NCBI GenBank assembly: GCA_022605405.1
Contig: JABYQQ010000009.1
Span: 62,001 to 126,000, forward strand
Origin: Earliella scabrosa
Taxonomy: Eukaryota > Basidiomycota > Agaricomycetes > Polyporales > Polyporaceae
DNA: 64,000 bases
Direction of reading: 5' to 3'
Shown here: positions 11,222 to 21,750 of the stretch, piece by piece
How the letters are laid out: every line of letters starts with the position of its first letter
How positions within the stretch are numbered: position 1 is the first letter of the stretch
The notes under the pieces: generated by a model
What the model saw: only the letters and a program-made list of their open reading frames with translations
Databases searched by the model: none
Told to the model about the DNA's origin: nothing
Position numbers and translations under genes: made by a program

Positions 11222-14200
11222 ATGGCTGCCACCAATTCTCCTGAAGTCGAGATTATCGACATCCACTCCCGCAACCCTCCGTCATCGGGAGGCTCCATCC
11301 GCGACCAAATTGTCGACGGTCTTACGCAGCCAGAAGGCCGGAAGACCATCCCCACCCTCCTCCTCTACGATGAGCATGGCTTGCGGCTCTACGACCAGAT
11401 CACTACTGAGGCTTCTGAATACTATCTCTTCCCTGCGGAGGAACGCATTCTCAAGAACAAAGCCGATGAAATTGTGAGCGTTATGCATTCTGGCAACGGG
11501 CACGGCGGGATTGCGGCGGAGATTGCGGAGGAGATTGTTGTGGAACTTGGCGCAGGGTGAGTGCTCTACGTCTGGTGGTTTGTGATTTTCCGCACCTTTC
11601 GCGTTCCGGAGTCCACAAGTTTGAATGATTGGCTTCCCGGAGCGGAGGTGAATCTATGTGGTGGATCTCGTCTATCTGCTTCGTTCCCAGCGACCCTGAA
11701 TCTTGTTGCCTCCGCGAAGTCTGCATGAACGAGGCCCGTCACGTGTTGTTCCATGTCCTATCTTATCTGCGCCTTCCCTCTCCTCCGTCCGAGTATATAT
11801 ATTTGGATAGCCATCTGACCTCATTCGCAGTGCACTAAGGAAGACCTCCCTCATCCTTCGAGCTCTCTCACACCAGGTCAAGGACCCGTCCCCTGTATCG
11901 CCAATCAGCTACTTTGCCCTCGATCTTGAGAAGCGCGAGCTGGAACGTACCCTCATGGAACTCAAGAAGTCCGATCTTGGCTCCGAGCTCGCTGGAAAGG
12001 TCTCCACTAGCGGTTTGTGCGGGACATACGACGACGGTCTCAAGTTCATCGAGGAAGGCTGCCTCGAAGACCGCACTACCAACCCTCGCAACAGACCTTC
12101 CGTAACTTCGAACTACGAGGTTGAACGTGTTCCCAGGGACGCGTCACCCAGCTCCGACACCTCTTCCCGAAGCCGGACTGAGAGGACGGAAGCTACCCCG
12201 CCTTCGACCCCTGGTTCGCATCAGCCGCTGCACATCCTCTTCCTCGGGTCGTCTCTAGGCAACTTCACGCGGGGAGAAGATGCGGCGTTCCTGAAGTCTC
12301 TGCCACTCCGACCGGGTTCGGGCGACACCCTCCTGCTCGGCTTGGACCATGGCAATGACGGTAAGAAGATCGAGTTGGCATACAACGACCCCAAGGGCAT
12401 CACTCGCAACTTCATCATGAACGGTCTCACTTCCGCTGGCCGTGCCCTTGGTGACGAACACATGTTCGACCAGGACAAGTGGGAGTACGTTGGCCGATAC
12501 AACGAGGAACTGCGTCAGTTCCTCCACCTGCATTATTATGTTGTCACACTGACGAGCTGGTGCAGGACGTCACGAGGCATACTATAGGTCGACGTGTGAT
12601 CAGACGGTGATCGACCCAGTGACGAATGCCCAATTCCCATTCGTCAAGGATGAGCTTGTCCGGGTGGAAGTCTCGAACAAGGTACCATCTTCTTCGCCAC
12701 CTTCGCTGATATGTATTGAACCGCATCTATAGTTCTCGGACCGGGACGCCTACACCTTGTTCACAGAAGCAAACCTTCGTCCAATCCACCGGTGGACCGA
12801 CAACGCTTCCCAGTATTCTTTGTGGTTGCTCGAACGCCCTAAGTTCTCGTTCCCCCTATTGAAGTCACCGTCTCGGGACGCGTCCGACGGCACGGTCGCG
12901 CGGTCGCCGTTCTCCCTCCCGACGATCGAGGAGTGGCAGAATATGTGGGCGGCGTGGGACTTCATCACGCGCCAGATGATACCGCCTTCAATGTTGTTCG
13001 AGAAGCCCATCGACCTCCGACACATCTGTCTCTTTTACTGCGGCCATATTCCTGCTTTCCTCTCGATTCACTTGTCGAAGCTGCTGCAAGAGCCTGACAC
13101 TGAGCCGGTACAGTTCAAGGTACGTGCGTTGATTTGAGGTCAACGAGCCCGCTCGACTAACTATACATCTAGTACATCTTCGAAGTATGGGTCTCCCTTC
13201 CACATTCAGTGTCCAATGGTGGTTTATTAATATCTCATTTAGCGAGGCATCGATCCCAACGTCGATGATCCCACCCAATGCCACGTATGTGCACATCGTT
13301 GCTTGTTGCAACAATCGCTCACATTCATCGTGACTCAGCCTCATTCTGAAGTACCCCAACGTGACGAGGACTGGCCGTCGCTGTCCAGCATCATGCAGTA
13401 TCAATCGAGGGTACGAGAGAGGGTGATGAACCTCTACCGCGACATCGACTCCGGCAAGGTCAAGCTTACCCGCAAGATTGCCCGTGTGCTCTTCATGACT
13501 CACGAACATGAGGCGTTCCATGCCGAGGTATGATTCTTTCGTAGCTCTCTTCTACAGTCATGATTGAATCGGCTGTCCCAGACCCTCCTCTACATGCTAC
13601 TGCAGCGTGCGGGCACCGGCACCATCCCACCCAGCGGCTTCGTGCCGCCTCCTTGGGAGGTCCTTGCAGAATCGTGGAACAACGAGCCTGAGCTCGAGAA
13701 CAAGACTGTCGTCCTTGGGCCTGCGGAGATCACTCTGGGACACGACGACGACGAGGCCGACGATGCCTCGACGGACGTCCTTGGGCACTCGTTCGGCTGG
13801 GACAACGAGCACCCCAAGCGCACCGTGCAGGTCGAACAGTTCAAAATCGAGTGGCACCCGGTCACGAACGGCGAGTTCTTCAACTTCTATATGGGCGCGG
13901 GCAAAGAGAAAGTCCAATACCCGAAGAGTTGGGTGGAGATCGACGGCGAGATCTTCGTCAGTACCTTTCAGGAGCGTACCGTACCGTGTGCTGAATGCTG
14001 ACATACCCACCATCGTGTAGGTGCGCACCTTGTACGGCCCTGTGCCCATGAAGATCGCAAAGAATTGGCCGATCGTGACCTCGTACGACAATCTCTCGAC
14101 GTACGCGCGCGTGAAGGGCGGACGCATCCCCACCGAGCCCGAGCTTCGTCTCTTCTTGGACAAGTTCGAGTGCGGCTACGAGGGCGGGGCAAACACGGGA

Positions 14201-14669
14201 TTCCGCAACTGGCATCCAGTCCCGTAAGTCGTATCTGTGACATGTACCTTGCTGGATACTCATTGTTCCCTTCTAGACCGACAACGGGTGGGCCAAAGGA
14301 CGGAGGTAAAGGTCACAACGGAGGCGTATGGGAATGGACTTCGACTGTATTCGAGAAGCACGACGGGTTTGTGCAGTCGAGGTTGTACCCCGGGTGAGTT
14401 TGTCCTCATTTACATACTTGATATACAGTCCCTCAGACTGACTTGTGCACCCAGATATTCCACGGACTTCTTCGATACTCATCATCAGGTTGTGGTAAGC
14501 AATAGCAATGCATCTAAGTCGGAGCGGGCCACTGACGCGTACATACTGGTAGATTGGTGGGTCGTACACGACGATCCCTCGACTCGCCGAGCGACGCACC
14601 GTGCGCAACTACTATCAGCACAACTATCCCTACGCCTGGGTTGGTGCCCGGATTGCGTACAACTTGTAG
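11222..14669 (+). CDS. egt1: Ergothioneine biosynthesis protein 1 (fused EgtD methyltransferase and EgtB sulfoxide synthase), 871 aa, 12 exons
   Basis: Exons 11222-11556, 11831-12513, 12566-12681, 12733-13119, 13173-13184, 13243-13284, 13339-13527, 13582-13956, 14021-14223, 14277-14393, 14455-14494 and 14553-14669 join to 872 codons. Residues 1 to about 430 are the SAM-dependent histidine trimethyltransferase: YDEHGLRLYDQI at 49-60, ELGAG about 108-112, LFLGSSLGN, HRWTDNASQYSLWLL. Then come a DinB-like domain with the iron-binding HEHEAFH (about 580-586) and a C-terminal formylglycine-generating-enzyme-type domain with GGVWEWTS (about 795-802). In fungi Egt1 turns histidine into hercynine and couples it to cysteine with Fe(II) and oxygen, giving hercynylcysteine sulfoxide. 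A Ser/Pro-rich loop of about 40 residues interrupts the methyltransferase half. Exon 5 is only 12 nt. Confidence 0.96.
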
Positions 14670-14975
14670 TCTGCGGCCACGCGCGAAACCGAGGAACATA
14701 CGAAAGTTCCCGAAAGTGTACCAATAGGCTTGTCGACCAGATTCGAACGTGTACTTATACGTGCTGCGAAAGCTTGTTTGATGCTACCTGCATAGAATGA
14801 AACCCTACTTTGGGGTGGATGTTCGGGAGATAGGCCCATCTATGCGAACGCGCACAAGTCGCAGCACTACTCGATACACAACGTCGGCACATCGACATGT
14901 ACATACTGTACATACAACAGAGGGTCCACGTCCATTGTCCGTTGTCCTGAGCCTTTCAAGAGCACTCTAAATGTC
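14670..14975. other. Convergent intergenic region
   Basis: This is the shared 3' flank of egt1 (plus strand) and the unknown gene on the minus strand. Nothing else is seen. Confidence 0.6.
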
Positions 14976-15650
14976 TCATGCCCCTCGACCCCACGGTGTG
15001 CTAGTGGCCATGCCAGGAGCTCCCCACTGGGGGGTTACAGTCTCCGACCTTGTGGTGAAGCGAGCACTCGCTTGCGCCGTGGCAGTTCCTGTAGCATCGT
15101 TTGGCGTAGGCGATGCCGAAAGCCCCATCAGACTTTGCATCATTGTGTCGATATCGTCGGTCGACGGAGTGGGATCGTCAAGCACGATATCGGCGCCAGT
15201 AACGGCTGTCTGCTCGAACAGCTCGTCTTCCTCAAGCTGCTTGACGGCTGCGCGCAGCTTGTTCATGACTTGTTCAAACACCTCTAGATACACGCACCGC
15301 GGTCAACGACACCTTTCTCTCGACAATGATAGGCCTTGAGACGCACGTTTCTCTTCGAGCGGGCTGAGCTTGGGGCGTGAAGCAGAAGCACGAGAATAGA
15401 GGAGGGGATCGGGACGAGGAAAGATGAGGGGATCCCGGTTTGCCTCGTCCTCCTCTGGTCTCAAGTGACTGATACCAATCATCTCCTCGCATTTGCGGTG
15501 GAAGTCGCGCTCGGACAATTCATTGTCGACTGATGTGGTTGCGTCCTCGCCGTAGTCTGTCCCGATCGTGCTCGAGGGCGAGGGTGCCCTCATGATGGTT
15601 GGTGCATATTGAAGATCGGCAGGGTGTACGATGTACGGTTGGGATGGCAT
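14976..15650 (-). CDS. Unknown protein, 203 aa, 2 exons, divergent from rnr1
   Basis: Exons 15347-15650 and 14976-15283 join in frame (AAAC|gtgcgt ... ctag|AGG). The N-terminal half is low-complexity and acidic, with Asp/Ser/Thr. Then comes SERDFHRKCEEMIG, and a predicted helix QVMNKLRAAVKQLEEDELFEQ (split by me from one stretch of about 95-125) with coiled-coil character. The C-terminus is Thr/Ala/Pro-rich. I do not recognise the family. The gene starts about 320 bases from rnr1 in a head-to-head pair and shares its ACGCGT-rich promoter, so S-phase expression is an inference. Codon use and clean splice sites make it a real gene, but its function is unknown. Confidence 0.75.
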
Positions 15651-15973
15651 TCTTTGCGAGGTGGTGGACTAGGCACGAAGGCCAGCGGCGTGGTTGTAGG
15701 TGATTGTGGCAGGGTTGTGGCTCGAGGGATATACGCGACATTTAGATCGATAAGAGTTGTCTAATGACGCGACGCGTCAAAATACAAAGACAAACAACGC
15801 GTCCGTTGAAAATGAGTCGCGTGTCCCTTAGTCAGCGCGTGATACACGCCCCCCTAATTATAAGAGGACGCGTCGCGTCTCATCAACCCTTCTCTGCGTA
15901 CCACCATCTGCCCCCCCTCCTCCTCCCCATACCAGGCCGACTACCACATCTCACTCTACCGCGGACTCCACGG
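15651..15973. promoter_or_regulatory. Shared divergent promoter with ACGCGT (MCB-like) boxes
   Basis: ACGCGT occurs at 15772-15777, 15797-15802 and 15868-15873, with extra GCGTC/GTCGCG half-matches between them. Four more copies lie in the first exons and introns of rnr1 (16079-16084, 16141-16146, 16162-16167, 16174-16179). In yeasts ACGCGT is the MluI cell-cycle box bound by MBF (Mbp1/Swi6 type), which drives RNR genes at G1/S. Use here is an inference. Confidence 0.7.
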
Positions 15974-18900
15974 ATGGCCTACGTTTTCAAGCGAGGTACG
16001 TTCTTGCTCATCTCGCTCGTATCCGTTCTCTCGTTGACCACGATCCGCCCGCTCGCCAGATGGGTAAGTCGCGTCATGACGCGTCTCAACGTGCGTTATG
16101 ACCATTCTGCTAATCCCCGTTGCCTACGTAGTCGCAAGGAACGCGTCCAGTTCGACAAGGTACGCGTCTAATCACGCGTCTTGCCTTGTGTATCCCTCAT
16201 GTCCATCGCAGATTACGGCTCGCATAGCCAAGCTATGTTATGGTCTTGACAAGGATCATGTAGATCCTATTGGGTGAGCGATCTGCCTTCCACTGTCTGT
16301 GCACAGCCCTCATACTCGGTGCAGCATCGCGCAAAAGGTCATCGCCGGTGTGTATCCTGGGGTAACGACGGTTGAGCTTGACGTAAGTATGATATGTCCC
16401 GCGCCTGGAAGGATGGCTGCTAATGCAATGTACTAGAATCTCGCCGCGGAGACTGCCGCGTACCTCACCACAAAGCACCCCGACTACGCAATACTGGCTG
16501 CACGCATCGCTGTATCAAATCTACACAAGGAGACGAAGAAGAACTTCTCCGCTGTAATCTATGATCTGTACCACTATGGTGCGTTTCTTCCCGTGTCGTG
16601 CCTCATGCTGCGCCTCTCAACATGGCGTTGTCAGTCAACCCCAAGAATGGCAAGCCCGCCGGGTTGATCTCAGATGAGATCTACGACATTGTCCAGAAGA
16701 ATGCCGAAGTACTCGACTCCGCAATAATCTATGACCGTGATTTCAACTACAACTTGTGAGTTGTTCATGGTGAACATCTTCCAGTACCTAACAATTATCT
16801 AGCTTTGGGTTCAAGACGCTTGAGCGGTCATATCTTCTGAAGCTCAACGGTCGGGTTGCCGAGCGACCACAGCACCTGCTCATGCGTGTTGCTGTGGGCA
16901 TCCACGGCGCAGACATTGAGCGCGCCATTGAGACCTACAACCTGATGTCTGAACGTTACTTCACCCACGCCTCACCAACTCTATTCAACGCCGGTACCCC
17001 CAACCCTCAAATGAGCTCATGCTTCCTGGTTTGCATGAAGGACGACTCTATTGAGGACATCTACTCGACTCTCAAGGACTGTGCGATGATTAGCAAGACG
17101 GCTGGCGGAATTGGTATTAACATCCACAACATCCGCGCAACTGGGTGTGTAGTTTGGGTTCATTGGTTTTGCTTCATCGTGTTGAACACATCTATAGCTC
17201 GTACATCGCGGGCACCAATGGCTACTCCAACGGCATTGTCCCTATGCTCCGTGTGTACGACTCTACCGCTCGGTATGTCGATCAAGGTGGCAACAAGCGC
17301 CCTGGTGCCTTCGCAATCTACCTCGAGCCATGGCATGCAGATGTCTTCGAGTTCATTGACTTGCGCAAGAACCACGGCAAGGAGGAGGTCCGCGCCCGTG
17401 ACTTGTTCTACGCTCTTTGGATACCTGATCTCTTGTGAGTTGATCGTGTCACTCCTCGCATACTTTGTAGTGACCATCTCCCTAGCATGAAGCGGGTCGA
17501 GTCTGGCGGCAAGTGGTCTTTATTCTGCCCTAACGAGGCGCCTGGCCTGCACGAGGTCTGGGGTGAGGAGTTCGAGGCTCTCTACGAACAATACGAGCGC
17601 GAGGGTCGTGCTCGCAAAACAATCGAGGCGCAGAAGCTGTGGTATGCGATCCTGGAGGCCCAGATCGAAACTGGTGGCCCGTTCATCTTGTACAAGGATG
17701 CTGCGAATAGTGAGTCGTATGTTTAGTGAGTTACGTTTGGTGGCTTAACTCACCTCCATTCAGGGAAGTCCAACCAGCAGAACCTCGGGACTATCAAGTC
17801 ATCCAACCTGTGTACCGAGATCATCGAGTACTCGTCGCCTGACGAGACGGCAGTCTGCAACTTGGCGTCCATCGCTCTTCCCTCCTTCATCGAAGACGGC
17901 AGGTACAACTTCAAGAAGCTGCACGACGTCGCCAAGGTGGTTGCGTTCAACCTCAACCGTATCATCGACGCGAACTACTACCCTATCCCCGAAGCTCGTC
18001 GTTCGAACATGCGCCACCGTCCGATTGGTATCGGTGTGCAGGGCTTGGCTGACGCGTTCATGGCGCTCCGTTTGCCCTTCGATTCCCCGGAGGCGCGCAG
18101 GCTCAACTTGCAGATCTTCGAGACCATCTACCACGCCGCTGTCGAGGCTAGCTGCGAGATGGCCAAGGTCGAAGGTCCATACGAGACATACCAGGGTAGC
18201 CCCGCCTCCCAGGGCAAGCTCCAGTACGATCTTTGGGGCGTGACCCCGACCGACTTGTGGGACTGGGCCAGTCTCAAGGCCAAGGTCGCCGAGCACGGTT
18301 TGAGGAACTCGCTCTTGCTGGCCCCGATGCCGACCGCATCGACGAGTCAGATTCTGGGCAACAACGAATGCTTCGAGCCCTACACGAGGTGAGCATTCTA
18401 GTCGTCGCAGATCTTCGCAGCTTCTGACGAAGGGCGCGCAGCAACATTTACACACGCCGTGTCTTGGCAGGCGAGTTCCAGGTTGTTTGCCCTTGGCTCC
18501 TCCGCGAACTAGTCGAGCTTGGGCTCTGGAACGACGACATGAAGAACATGATCATCGCCAACAACGGGTCGGTTCAGAACATCGACATCATCCCTGACGA
18601 CGTGAAGGCGATCTACAAGACCGTTTGGGAGATCTCTCAGAAGAAGGTGCTCGACCTTGCTGCCGACCGCGGCGCGTTCATCTGCCAGTCGCAGTCCCTC
18701 AACGTCCACCTCCAATCGCCAACCACTGGCCAGTTGACGAGCATGCACTTCTACGGATGGAAGAAGGGTCTGAAGACGGGGATGTACTACCTCCGCACGC
18801 GCCCGGCTGCCCAGGCGATCAAGTTCACCGTCGACAGCTCGTACCTCAAGAACGCCGCCAAGAAGCCTCAGCCCAAAGCTAACGGCACCGTTCGTGAGAC

Positions 18901-19201
18901 GACTCCTGCTCCTTCAACACCGATTAAGCAAGAGCCCATCACACCTTCGTTGGCGACCCCGGTGTCGAACGGTGTGCCTCTGTCGGACCCTCCCTCACCA
19001 TCTCCTGCCACTGCCGTCAACGACGCCGCACTTGCCACAGCGACTGCGACTCTGTCTCTCGACGAGCGCACGCAGAAGGCTGCAGAGGCCGACCCCGAGT
19101 TCGCCGCCGCGCTTCAGCGTCAGCGTGACCGGGAGCTCGAGCAGGCGAAGCTGATGTGTTCGATCGAGAACAAGGAGGCTTGCCTGATGTGCTCTGGTTG
19201 A
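15974..19201 (+). CDS. rnr1: Ribonucleoside-diphosphate reductase large subunit, 874 aa, 12 exons
   Basis: Exons 15974-15995, 16060-16063, 16132-16159, 16212-16273, 16325-16382, 16437-16578, 16635-16755, 16803-17144, 17198-17434, 17486-17709, 17764-18388 and 18442-19201 join to 875 codons. It makes deoxyribonucleotides from ribonucleoside diphosphates with the small subunit. Visible parts: the ATP-cone start ([13 protein letters not shown]), the first active-site Cys in MSSCFLVC, the catalytic SNLCTEII (N, C, E), [31 protein letters not shown] (read in two pieces across a splice), and the C-terminal redox pair CLMCSG. A Pro/Ser/Thr-rich linker of about 100 residues separates the core from the tail. 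Exon 2 is only 4 nt (ATGG), needed to encode Asp-Gly of KRDGRK. Confidence 0.97.
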
Positions 19202-19723
19202 GCGAGTTTGTGTGTTGTTGGTATCTCTCGGACTCGCATCTGTATCGTTTCATCTCTGTATCCTTGATCGGTTGTGCCTTGTCTATGGCTCTCGTCATCC
19301 ACTCTAGCATCGCAATGTCCCAGTTGTAGTTGTATGTTCGTCATCCTCATAATAGAATCTCGTCTTTGGACAAACCACATATAGCCTGAAGTCTACGACG
19401 CCGGTGTTCCGTTCGCGAACTTAGCAACGATGTTCGCTCGACGACAACTAAGGGCCCCTTTCGTAAATCTAGAACCACTGTGATTCCCAGAATAAGTCGT
19501 GAAACAGCCGATGTAGTAAATATACAGCATGCTGACTCCGTAAATAGTGTACAGTACCCGCAAAGCAGACCTATCATACACGTCTCGAGCGTCGCGTATA
19601 GTACAAAGTCCACAGAGAGAGAGAGCATCAGGAATACTGAAACAGCTTGTCTATGCGTGCGTGACGTCCATTCAACGGAAGAGGAGAAGGCGGGGAGATG
19701 GAAAGCAGGCCTGGGATCACCAG
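19202..19723. other. Convergent intergenic region
   Basis: This is the 3' flank of rnr1 and of the F-box gene on the opposite strand. No exons were found. Confidence 0.6.
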
Positions 19724-21208
19724 TTATGAGACACGCAGCCGGTCGCCCAACGACTCCGAGAGCATCTGTACGTGCTGGAACAAAAATTCCGAGCACCCGA
19801 CGACCGCCACGCTCTCCATCCTATCTCCCCGACCTTCCTCCGCGGCCCTATCCGTGAACGCGACCCGCTCGCGGAGGGCCTGCACGACGGCGTCCCCGGA
19901 GAGCCGCTGGCAGTGCCAGATCGCGAGCTTGCTGAGGCTCGGGAGGCGCACCGCCCACGACCCGCGCGGGTCCTCGACCTCGCGCACGTTCGCGAGCCCG
20001 AACGCGAGCCACCGCCGGCGGAACGGCGCGAGCATCTGCAGCACGCGGTCGGACATGTCCGAGCCCACGATCCGGAACTCGCGCAGGTGCTCGAGGCGGT
20101 CGAAGCACCACCGGAAGTCCTTCGTGCGCATGTCCGCGTAGTCCATGTGGAGGACCTGGAGGGGCGGGCGCGACCGTTTGAGGAGCGTGCGGAGGCCCAT
20201 GCCCGTCGCGTGGTCCGACGACGGCGACTGGGAGAAGTCGTGCGCCTCGTCGTCGGACTCGCCGTCGTCCGGGATCGACTGCTGTGCGACGTACGGCTCC
20301 GTGCGGAGCTCAAAGTCGACGTTCGTGTGCTCGAGGTAGAGCTCCTCGAGGGCGGGGGCGTCAATGTGCTCGAGGATGGCGCGCACGGAGACGGTGCTCC
20401 GGACGAGCAAGACGCGGAGGTGGGCGAGCTTGACGGGGACGACCTGTCCGGGCTGGATCGGCTCGCCTTCCTGGGGCCAGCCGGCAAAGTGGAACGTCTC
20501 GAGTAAGGGCATGCAGCGGAGGAAGTTGAGCATGCGCGGCACGTCCGTCGTCACATCGAGTGTGTACTCGGTGATGCAGAGCGACCTGACCGAGATGGGC
20601 TGCATCACCGACTGGAGCGGGAGCGCATACACGGAGAGATGGAGGGCGAGCTCCGGGTAGCCGTCGGACGGGCTGTGCACGCGGAAAATGTCCGTCGCAG
20701 GTCGGTCCTCCGCCACATCCGAGTCGTTATTGAGCCCGAGGGTGTCGAGCGCGGACATGCCCTTGATGACCAGATGGAGCTCGTCGACGAGGCAATCTCT
20801 GGTCGGGTCGAACGAGTGCTTCGAAAAGTCGATCTCTTCCTCATGTCGCCCTGAGATGGTGCACCGGCGGAGCCGCTGCATCTGTGAGAGGACGGGGGAG
20901 AGCAGGGGGAGGATCATGTCCGTGGTCGATGCCTCGATGCGGACGTCGAATGGAAGTGGGGACGACATGTGCATCCACCGCACCGCTTGGTATTGCGCGG
21001 CGGATGTGCCGTGAGTTTCGTACAGATAGAGATTCTGCCATATGCGAGGAGACAGGGTACTGACATCCTTCCAATACCGACAGACTTGTCCGAGGGCGAC
21101 GGGTATAAGTTGGTCTGATGGCTCGTCGGAACAATGGACGAAGATGTCGATGAGCAGCTCCGGTGGCAGTCGAGATATGGGAGGGGTACCGGAGGATGGC
21201 AAGAACAT
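19724..21208 (-). CDS. F-box protein, 494 aa, single exon
   Basis: This is one uninterrupted frame. Residues about 12-60 form an F-box: ISRLPPELLIDIF, VCRYWKDV and SPRIWQNLYL, the usual opening of the large Agaricomycete F-box family. The remainder shows weak leucine-rich repeat spacing (LRVLLVRS, LEELYLEHTNV, LQVLHMDYAD, LREFRIVG). F-box proteins bring substrates to SCF ubiquitin ligases; the substrate is unknown. The start chosen is the first ATG before the F-box. The gene is GC-rich with strongly biased third positions in the 3' half, so its opposite strand shows long shadow frames. Confidence 0.88.
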   Translation of the reverse strand: MFLPSSGTPPISRLPPELLIDIFVHCSDEPSDQLIPVALGQVCRYWKDVSTLSPRIWQNLYLYETHGTSAAQYQAVRWMHMSSPLPFDVRIEASTTDMILPLLSPVLSQMQRLRRCTISGRHEEEIDFSKHSFDPTRDCLVDELHLVIKGMSALDTLGLNNDSDVAEDRPATDIFRVHSPSDGYPELALHLSVYALPLQSVMQPISVRSLCITEYTLDVTTDVPRMLNFLRCMPLLETFHFAGWPQEGEPIQPGQVVPVKLAHLRVLLVRSTVSVRAILEHIDAPALEELYLEHTNVDFELRTEPYVAQQSIPDDGESDDEAHDFSQSPSSDHATGMGLRTLLKRSRPPLQVLHMDYADMRTKDFRWCFDRLEHLREFRIVGSDMSDRVLQMLAPFRRRWLAFGLANVREVEDPRGSWAVRLPSLSKLAIWHCQRLSGDAVVQALRERVAFTDRAAEEGRGDRMESVAVVGCSEFLFQHVQMLSESLGDRLRVS

Positions 21209-21693
21209 CGTCGACGTCGTTGCTCACGACGAGATCAGTGCGGTGGCGTCAGGAGGAGGAGGATGGTTGAGACTGATGGCCTTGCACGCTCGCGCTCCTC
21301 CAGGCTCCCCGATGGCGTATGAGGCAGTTCTTTCCCACGCCATGCATGACTTCCAGCCCTCAGCTGGCTTCAGCACTTACGATGTTTCGCAGTGATGTTC
21401 ACGGAGTCACCACAATGTTCACGCCATCGAGCGAGCTTCAAAGAAATGCCACGGAGGTTACAGTATACTGCCTAGATTTTGGGATGGCATGTAGCATACG
21501 TCGCGATCACGCCTGTCGGCCGTCCTGCAGGTCAGGGCTCGGGTTGGGGCGGGGCGTGGCGTGGGGGGTGATGGTTCATACAACACAGCAGAAAATGGCA
21601 GCGAAGAGAGAGACAGAGAAAACCCCAGACCAGCACCAACAGCGCGACGACCGCTCCTACTCAGCGGCGGAGACAGTGGAAGGGGCGAGACGC
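21209..21693. other. Intergenic, 485 bases
   Basis: This is the 5' flank of the F-box gene and the 3' flank of the eS19 gene, both on the minus strand. No exon was found. Confidence 0.6.
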
Positions 21694-21750
21694 CTACTCC
21701 TCATCCTCCTCCTCCTCCTCTTCCTCCTCCTCCTCATCTTCCTCCTCCTC
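21694..21750 (+). repeat. CTC-rich trinucleotide microsatellite inside the eS19 3' coding end
   Basis: The plus strand reads as repeated CTC with CTT and ATC interruptions. On the coding strand it gives GAG/GAA/GAT codons for the acidic tail of eS19, so its length can vary in steps of one residue. Confidence 0.8.

Noticed and set aside
19717..20506. Long frames of 244-256 codons in other frames over the F-box gene
   Set aside because: They are repetitive Arg/Ser or Glu/Arg translations caused by GC-rich third positions of the real F-box frame.
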